Assembly: GCA_015487435.1 (NCBI GenBank)
Contig: WFPU01000218.1
Span: 1 to 10,261, forward strand
Source: Sulfurimonas sp.
GTDB lineage: Bacteria > Campylobacterota > Campylobacteria > Campylobacterales > Sulfurimonadaceae
Length of the DNA stretch: 10,261 bases
Direction: 5' to 3'
Of this stretch, positions 6,832-10,261 are shown in pieces. A model generated the notes under the pieces. It made no database searches, had not been told where the DNA came from, and saw only the letters and a program-made list of their open reading frames with translations. Position 1 is the stretch's first letter. Each line of letters opens with the position of its first letter. The translations under genes were made by a program, and so were the position numbers.

Positions 6832-7464
6832 TTGCACGCAATCACGCAAGAGATTTTGATTGAACAGATAAATACGATCAAATATGGTGAGCGGTTTACA
6901 CACCTTTCTATGGAAAAGATAATGGAGGAAACGGCAATCCATGAAGCAGGGCATGCAGTACTTTCTCATTTGTTAATGCCACATAAAAAAATAGAGCAGA
7001 TTACAGTAACATCAAGAGGCGATGCTCTTGGATTTGTGTCGTATGATAGAGACGGAAACTATGATAATATGACTGTACAAGATTTTAAAAACAATATATG
7101 TGTAGCGATGGCAGGAAGAATTTCTCAGATCAAAAAGTTTGGAAATATAGAAGGGGTAGATACTGGTGCATCGAACGATTTAGAACAAGCGACACGCTAT
7201 GCATATATAGCAATCGCTCAATGTGGTATGGATGAAGAGATAGGGTACATAAATATCGCTGGTATAGGAAGCGATAGATACTCTCATGAAAAAATAGATA
7301 AAGCGGTTGACAGATGGCTGCAAGAGGGAAAAGAAACAACAAAAGCACTTGTTGAAAAACACTGGAGTACAATAGAAAAACTTGCGAAAATGCTTCTTGA
7401 AAAAGAGGTGCTTTATGAGGAAGATTTAGGGTTGATTTTTCACAACAAACTAAAAAGTATATAA
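6832..7464 (+). CDS. FtsH-type M41 zinc metallopeptidase domain, no AAA+ part
   Basis: The protein (210 residues from TTG 6832) is an M41 peptidase. HEAGH at 37-41 gives zinc ligands His37 and His41 with catalytic Glu38, and TGASNDLEQAT supplies the third ligand, Asp116. Further FtsH-like features are ITVTSRGDALGFV after the HEAGH helix, AGRISQIKKFG, GMDEEIGYI and the C-terminal helices. FtsH proteins normally carry membrane helices and an AAA+ motor before this domain, about 600-650 residues in total. Here both are absent, so substrate unfolding would need another ATPase, perhaps the product of the preceding gene (inference). The start is uncertain: TTG 6832 has no ribosome site, ATG 6910 and ATG 6922 are alternatives just before HEAGH, and FtsH-like sequence extends upstream to about 6796. 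The frame is the same as that of the ATPase gene, parted by TAA-ATT-TAT-TAA. Confidence 0.85.
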   Translation: MHAITQEILIEQINTIKYGERFTHLSMEKIMEETAIHEAGHAVLSHLLMPHKKIEQITVTSRGDALGFVSYDRDGNYDNMTVQDFKNNICVAMAGRISQIKKFGNIEGVDTGASNDLEQATRYAYIAIAQCGMDEEIGYINIAGIGSDRYSHEKIDKAVDRWLQEGKETTKALVEKHWSTIEKLAKMLLEKEVLYEEDLGLIFHNKLKSI

Positions 7465-7479
7465 GTTAGGAATAGAAAA

Positions 7480-8208
7480 ATGGCAATTCAGGCAACACAT
7501 ATTAAAGGCTTTATAGCAGAAAATCTCTGCAGGTTTCATCTCCAAAGAGCCGGTTTTAATATTATCAACAGTGGCAAAGAATGGTTTGATAAAGAGTTGG
7601 CAAATAAACTCACACAACAAACTCCAGCAGTGGAAAATACTACTTTACAAGTTTTTAATAATATTATTGCCAGACTGCCTGATTTTATGATTTGGAAGGA
7701 GTCCAAGAAAAAAGCTGATATAGATTACAAGTTTGTTGAAGTGAAGTACAGAGAAAAGCTTGATTCAAAAGTGTTTGTAGCTTCAAAAGATTCTAAAGGG
7801 TACTCTTATCTAAAGTATAAATGTAAAGACGCAGATAACGATTCTCTTCAAGTCTATAAGTACATGTATAATCTTGAACGACTTATGTTATTGCAAAATG
7901 GTGCACTATCCAACCTTAGAGATATTGAATTTTATATCTATCTTGTAACTCGTTGTGATTTACAGGGTAATACAAATATCTACTATGGTAAGGTATATGG
8001 AAACAGTATAGCAGGTTATAGTATTTATTTTTACGCCCCTAAAGAAGTTTCACAAAAATTTGGCAATATATGGCAAAACTACATTGAAGTGGCACAATAT
8101 CTTTTAGAAAACAAAAAGATAGAGACTCTTTATGACAAAGAGATGCTTTACACACATGAAGATTATGAGTTCTTGCAAAAGCATATCAAAAATGTTGTGT
8201 TAAGTTAA
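7480..8208 (+). CDS. PD-(D/E)XK nuclease-like protein
   Basis: This 242-residue protein carries the pattern of the restriction-endonuclease fold. An N-terminal helix KGFIAENLCRFHLQRAGF holds Glu14. It is followed by LPDFMIW with Pro67-Asp68 and, 18 residues later, FVEVKYRE with Glu87 and Lys89. The arrangement E...PD-x18-ExK matches the active site of many DNA-cutting or Holliday-junction enzymes. The C-terminal 100 or so residues, rich in tyrosine (SIAGYSIYFYAPKEV, NYIEVAQYLLE), are not recognised and may bind a partner or substrate. The ATG has AGGAA 8 bases upstream and lies 15 bases after the M41 stop, so it ends the five-gene run. The nuclease call rests on the motif alone. Exact substrate and biological role cannot be stated. 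The second direct repeat copy begins just after its stop. Confidence 0.72.
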   Translation: MAIQATHIKGFIAENLCRFHLQRAGFNIINSGKEWFDKELANKLTQQTPAVENTTLQVFNNIIARLPDFMIWKESKKKADIDYKFVEVKYREKLDSKVFVASKDSKGYSYLKYKCKDADNDSLQVYKYMYNLERLMLLQNGALSNLRDIEFYIYLVTRCDLQGNTNIYYGKVYGNSIAGYSIYFYAPKEVSQKFGNIWQNYIEVAQYLLENKKIETLYDKEMLYTHEDYEFLQKHIKNVVLS

Positions 8209-8214
8209 ATTAAC

Positions 8215-8246
8215 ATGATTTTTATATAATCAATGCCACATGTCAA
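8215..8246 (+). repeat. direct repeat, copy 2 (partner at 48-78)
   Basis: This is the second copy of the long-spaced direct repeat, 32 nt, beginning 6 bases after the nuclease stop. It contains TTTTTATATAATC, which would pass for a -10 box, and ends ACATGTCAA. Flanking bases beyond the repeat differ from those of copy 1. No terminator hairpin with a T-run is visible between here and the convergent gene at 8367. A short dyad AACTAT-GAT-ATAGTT lies at 8349-8363. Confidence 0.75.
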
Positions 8247-8366
8247 ATGTTTATCAAAAAGTTGCTTAGTATCGTAGTATTTTTAGAAATTCGGAAATTC
8301 TTTTTATCGTAATATCAATTACCACTTTCTAAATGAAAGTACTAAATTAACTATGATATAGTTCCG

Positions 8367-8810
8367 TTAACCTCTATTAATTATTGCAGTATTAATTGCT
8401 TCAACTATTTGAATAATTTCATCTTTTGAATTTGATGTATATGTTCTAGTTGCACCTGCAGATGTTTCAATTTCAACGGCATATCTCTCTATATATTCAT
8501 CTTGAGGTTTAGATGTTTTCAAACTTACTATCAGCCAATATAATGCTCCTATAAATAGAAGAACGCCAAAAAGCCTAATTCCATTAGGAAGAGAGGAGCC
8601 AGCTACAAGAAATGCAATAAACGCTCCAGCAGAGCTAAGAAATACCCGATTTTCCACTTTTTCTCTCTCTTCTTTTTTAGATATAACATCATCATTGAGC
8701 CTAACTGCTTGAACTGAAGCAATAGAATTTATTGGGTAAGTTTTCCCCTGAACATTAAACCTAGTTCCATCAACAAATACATCACCATTTTGATAAATAA
8801 CATCACTCAT
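8367..8810 (-). CDS. DUF6232-like two-helix membrane protein
   Basis: The 147-residue protein begins SDVIYQNGDVFVDGTRFNVQG and continues KTYPINSIASVQAV, the layout I associate with DUF6232: a short beta-rich start that follows an 'F/Y-x-V-x-x-x-R' pattern. Next comes a charged KKEEREKVENR stretch, then two hydrophobic segments (about 57-72 and 78-94) with SSLPNGIRL between them. The C-terminal part (YAVEIETSAGATRTYTSNSKDEIIQIVEAINTAI) is a small soluble beta-alpha domain that would face the cytoplasm. The function of the family is unknown. The ATG has AAGGAG 8 bases upstream and a promoter beyond it, so it is a single-gene unit. Such proteins are common next to accessory or defence genes, but the link is only positional here. 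Confidence 0.75.
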   Translation of the reverse strand: MSDVIYQNGDVFVDGTRFNVQGKTYPINSIASVQAVRLNDDVISKKEEREKVENRVFLSSAGAFIAFLVAGSSLPNGIRLFGVLLFIGALYWLIVSLKTSKPQDEYIERYAVEIETSAGATRTYTSNSKDEIIQIVEAINTAIINRG

Positions 8811-8835
8811 TTTTCTGCTCCTTAATTAGCTTAAA

Positions 8836-8841
8836 ATTATA
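8836..8841 (-). promoter_or_regulatory. extended -10 box of the DUF6232-like gene
   Basis: On the minus strand TTTGATATAAT gives a perfect TATAAT (8841-8836) with TG one base before it. It lies 25 bases ahead of the start codon. The ribosome site AAGGAG (8823-8818) follows. The -35 region is only AT-rich, with no clear hexamer. Confidence 0.6.
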
Positions 8842-8960
8842 TCAAACAAATATTAATTTTAATTAAAATGGTTATAAGTTAACAAAGGTACTAAAGCGGA
8901 CATAGGATTCTATTTCTTGGTTTTTGTGTCAAACGAAGTCCAAAACTTTGCACTAAAAAC

Positions 8961-8992
8961 TAAAAAAAAGATTGCGTAATTCTTACAGCAAT
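8961..8992 (-). terminator. intrinsic terminator, minus strand
   Basis: Read on the minus strand, ATTGC(T)GTAA pairs with TTACGCAAT around a GAA loop, a 9-bp stem with one bulged T. It is followed by CTTTTTTTT (8970-8962). That is a good Rho-independent terminator for transcription coming from the right. The nearest minus-strand gene upstream of it is the toxin ending at 9217, about 225 bases away, so the toxin-antitoxin transcript may run this far or a lost gene once lay between. Confidence 0.7.
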
Positions 8993-9023
8993 TTAGAATT
9001 GGCGCGGATTAAAGGGTGATGTG

Positions 9024-9066
9024 TTACCGACATTGTCAGTAAAAATCCTATAAAATCAACTGACAG
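9024..9066. repeat. three ACYGACA units in alternating orientation
   Basis: TACCGACA (9025-9032, plus), TACTGACA (9041-9034, minus) and ACTGACAG (9059-9066, plus) are near-identical. TGTCAGT at 9034-9040 and ACTGACA at 9059-9065 form a perfect 7-bp inverted repeat with an 18-base spacer. The first two units also form a tight dyad. Such repeated ends with TGT are seen in IS21-type elements, but no transposase is present, so origin is open. Confidence 0.5.
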
Positions 9067-9120
9067 TAATTAAATCATTTTGTTGAAAGTGCCTGTTTTA
9101 GGGAAAAACTGAAGTGGTGG

Positions 9121-9203
9121 ATGGGGTAGAGGGATTAAAAGCTACCCCATTTTAAGTATTTTAATGGGTATGTGTAGAAAATATACCCCTATAAATACCC
9201 CTA
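9121..9203. repeat. hairpin and direct repeats built on TACCCC
   Basis: ATGGGGTAG (9121-9129) and CTACCCCAT (9142-9150) form a perfect 9-bp stem with a 12-nt loop, followed on the plus strand by TTTTAAG, so it may act as a weak terminator. GGGTAT at 9166-9171 and ATACCC at 9183-9188 form another inverted pair. ATACCCCTA then occurs twice, at 9183-9191 and 9195-9203, 12 bases apart. Five units in about 80 bases resemble clustered recombinase arm sites (inference). Confidence 0.55.
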
Positions 9204-9216
9204 AAAAATCAACTAC

Positions 9217-9498
9217 CTACAACTCAGCCTTATATTTTTTAATACCTATTACAGTTATCTGCTCTTTGCGTTCATCCACTTTATACACTATAGTGTATCC
9301 TTTAAAAATCAAATCTCTGATGTTGTCATCATCAAAGTATATTGATTTTCTACATTTATAAGGCATGTGAGGAATATCTTCAATTAATTTTTTTATCTCT
9401 TTTTTAAATTTATTTGCTCTACTCTTACTATCTTGAGCAATATAGTCCCAAATATTGTTAAAAGAGTTTATAAATTTCGGTTGATAGATAATTTGCAT
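9217..9498 (-). CDS. ParE/RelE-family toxin of a type II toxin-antitoxin pair
   Basis: The 93-residue protein follows the ParE/RelE pattern. A beta strand MQIIYQPKFINSF is followed by two helices (NIWDYIAQDSKSRANKFKKEIKKLIEDI), a PHMP turn with YKCRKSIYF, and a beta sheet ending DLIFKGYTIVYKVDERKEQITVIGIKKYK. The strand 'GYTIVYKVDE...ITVIGI' is the core of the fold. Toxins of this group either cut mRNA on the ribosome (RelE) or poison DNA gyrase (ParE), and the sequence alone does not decide which. Its ATG comes 2 bases after the antitoxin stop, with only a weak AGTAAG before it, so translation is probably coupled to the antitoxin. This order, antitoxin first, is the usual one. The protein has full length and no visible damage. 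Confidence 0.88.
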   Translation of the reverse strand: MQIIYQPKFINSFNNIWDYIAQDSKSRANKFKKEIKKLIEDIPHMPYKCRKSIYFDDDNIRDLIFKGYTIVYKVDERKEQITVIGIKKYKAEL

Positions 9499-9500
9499 GC

Positions 9501-9752
9501 TTACTTACTAGTATGCTGTTCTATTGCAGTCCAAACTTCTGTATGTGAGAGTGGCTTTATTTTTCCACTCTCAATCTCTTCTAAAGCTTCTTGAAAATAA
9601 GCTTTGTCTTCCTGATACTGTTTAGAGCCCAGATAATCATCTTTTTTATCTACGAGATTTAGAAGGTACTCATTGAACTTTGATTGCATATCAATACCGG
9701 CACTTTTAATCTTTTGGTAAACATCATCTTGAATATTTAAAGATACTTGCAT
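9501..9752 (-). CDS. ribbon-helix-helix-type antitoxin
   Basis: The 83-residue protein starts with MQVSLNIQDDVYQKIKSAG, a beta strand followed by a helix as in ribbon-helix-helix DNA-binding antitoxins. NEYLLNLVDKK would be the second helix. The C-terminal half (YFQEALEEIESGKIKPLSHTEVWTAIEQH) matches the toxin-wrapping tail of many antitoxins, in which the stretch 'GK.KPLSHTEVW' is recurrent. It should neutralise the toxin encoded right after it and, with it, repress their shared promoter. The ATG is backed by GGAGG about 10 bases upstream. The promoter upstream is listed separately. Confidence 0.87.
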   Translation of the reverse strand: MQVSLNIQDDVYQKIKSAGIDMQSKFNEYLLNLVDKKDDYLGSKQYQEDKAYFQEALEEIESGKIKPLSHTEVWTAIEQHTSK

Positions 9753-9780
9753 CTGTAACTACCTCCACTTCTTTATCATA

Positions 9781-9809
9781 AGTATAACATATTTATGGAT
9801 ACTGTTAAA
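9781..9809 (-). promoter_or_regulatory. promoter of the toxin-antitoxin operon
   Basis: On the minus strand TTTAAC (9809-9804) and TATACT (9786-9781) are spaced by 17 bases, and a TG one base before the -10 box makes it extended. The start point would lie near 9774, about 20 bases before the antitoxin ATG. AGTAT (9781-9785) and ATACT (9799-9803) form a loose inverted pair across the promoter that could be the autoregulatory site. Confidence 0.6.
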
Positions 9810-9870
9810 TTTTTTTGTATATGTGGGACTCTGATTAACCTAGCTATCTTTTCTATCTTTTTATATTTGA

Positions 9871-10129
9871 TTATTTGAGGTTTATGCCATGAAAAAAATC
9901 TGCTAATTCCACCTCTAAGACATCAGCAATTTTGACTAGATGTTCAATATTAAAATGTTTATTATTAATACAAAGTTCTGCCATGGATATAGTGCCAACA
10001 GCCTTGTGTCCTATGGCAAGTGCTAATTGCATTTGAGATACATTTTTCTCTTTTTCGTTTAACATTATCACCTATTATTTTATAAATTTGAAGCATTTTT
10101 TCATCAGTGATGGATGTATTCTCTTTCAT
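9871..10129 (-). pseudogene. XRE-family regulator, split by a frameshift
   Basis: The C-terminal part (NVSQMQLALAIGHK, then NNKHFNIEHLVKIADVLEVELADFF) is a clear XRE-type helix-turn-helix of about 60 residues. An open frame starting at ATG 10071 lacks the usual first helix. The missing beginning lies in another frame: ATG 10129 with an AGG site encodes KENTSITDEKMLQIYKIIGD then NVKRKREK, the normal start of this family. The two frames meet at two runs of five A (10055-10051 and 10047-10043, minus strand), so one base has been gained or two lost there. The left frame alone would end after about 56 residues with unrelated sequence. It may be a true pseudogene, a phase-variable tract or a sequencing error. 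Operator-like sites in front of it are intact. Confidence 0.7.
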
Positions 10130-10136
10130 TGTATAC

Positions 10137-10153
10137 CTATAGTTAAACTAACC
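10137..10153. promoter_or_regulatory. operator-like site overlapping the XRE start point
   Basis: CTATAGTTAAACTAACC includes the odd-centred dyad TAGTT-A-AACTA. Its first nine bases, CTATAGTTA, recur at 10190-10198. It lies where the minus-strand transcript for the XRE gene should begin, so binding here would repress the gene's own transcription (inference). Confidence 0.5.
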
Positions 10154-10156
10154 ATA

Positions 10157-10185
10157 AGTATATTTTCATTAGAATTTTTCATCAA
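10157..10185 (-). promoter_or_regulatory. promoter of the XRE regulator
   Basis: On the minus strand TTGATG (10185-10180) and TATACT (10162-10157) are separated by exactly 17 bases. The start point would be near 10150. This is the best -35/-10 pair in the window and suggests the locus is still transcribed even though its reading frame is broken. Confidence 0.65.
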
Positions 10186-10199
10186 CTAACTATAGTTAG
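10186..10199. promoter_or_regulatory. 14-bp perfect palindrome, operator candidate
   Basis: CTAACTATAGTTAG is a perfect palindrome adjoining the -35 box of the XRE promoter. It sits about 50 bases before the ATG of the divergent gene at 10251. Bound protein here could act on both directions. The half-site ATAGTT is shared with the site at 10137. Confidence 0.6.
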
Positions 10200-10250
10200 G
10201 AAGAAATCACTGAACTGTAGATAGATGATTTCAATAAAAGGAAATAATAA

Positions 10251-10261
10251 ATGAAAAAAAT
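10251..10261 (+). CDS. start of a divergent gene, cut by the window end
   Basis: ATG at 10251 follows AAAAGGAA (10236-10243) at a spacing of 7 and begins M-K-K before the window ends. The product cannot be told. Its position opposite the XRE gene with two operator-like sites between them suggests it is controlled by that regulator. Confidence 0.45.

Larger units (their letters stand above)
8993..9216. other. gene-free stretch with clustered repeats
   Basis: No gene is supported between the terminator and the toxin gene. What it does hold is two groups of repeats, listed separately: three ACYGACA copies (9026-9066) and five GGGTA/TACCC-type units (9123-9201). Short open frames on both strands have no ribosome site. 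The mix of repeats without genes looks like the edge of a mobile element or of a recombined region. Confidence 0.5.

Noticed and set aside
8215..8246. Integron attC site as explanation of the repeat
   Set aside because: Core GTTRRRY/RYYYAAC pairs in the right layout are missing, and genes in the region lie in both orientations.
48..8246. Simple composite transposon bounded by the direct repeats
   Set aside because: The repeats are only about 32 nt, and no transposase or insertion sequence ends are present.
9164..9361. Plus-strand ORF opposite the toxin gene
   Set aside because: It begins in the TACCCC repeats and is mostly antisense to a well-supported ParE/RelE gene; no ribosome site.

Overview
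The window is AT-rich DNA that looks like a member of the Campylobacterota, probably Sulfurimonas or a close relative. This is inferred from base composition, from a 7TM-DISM/HisKA_2 sensor kinase with its own response regulator, and from the style of the XRE regulator near the right edge. No rRNA, tRNA, CRISPR array, transposase or integrase gene is visible.

Layout. Positions 1-337 hold a possible 3' end of an upstream gene, the first copy of a long-spaced direct repeat, and no other convincing gene. Two minus-strand genes follow: a membrane-anchored coiled-coil-like protein (338-862) and a small polytopic membrane protein (1032-1400). Diverging from the latter is a two-component pair on the plus strand: the kinase (1498-3336) overlaps the regulator (3329-3988) by 8 bases. 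A 17-bp perfect dyad next to a -10-like box (3998-4027) then opens a tight five-gene plus-strand cluster. Its genes are a YccF-type membrane protein, a lipoprotein, a VirD4/TraG-like P-loop ATPase without membrane anchor, an FtsH-type M41 zinc peptidase domain without its AAA+ motor, and a PD-(D/E)XK nuclease-like protein. The cluster ends at 8208. Seven bases later comes the second copy of the 31/32-nt direct repeat, so the block of about 8.2 kb between the copies is bracketed by near-identical sequence.

The right part (8367-10261) is accessory in character. It has a DUF6232-like membrane protein, a gene-poor 406-bp stretch with a minus-strand terminator and clustered inverted and direct repeats, a ParE/RelE toxin with its ribbon-helix-helix antitoxin, a frameshifted XRE regulator with palindromic operator-like sites, and the first codons of a divergent gene.

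How the genes may work together. The kinase and regulator probably control the cluster that follows them, with the dyad as candidate operator (inference). The ATPase, peptidase and nuclease share strand and short spacing. The peptidase reading frame is in phase with the ATPase frame and keeps FtsH lid-like sequence upstream of its first usual start codon. I know of no named system with this trio. A nucleic-acid-acting defence or mobile-element module is the working hypothesis, not a demonstrated function.
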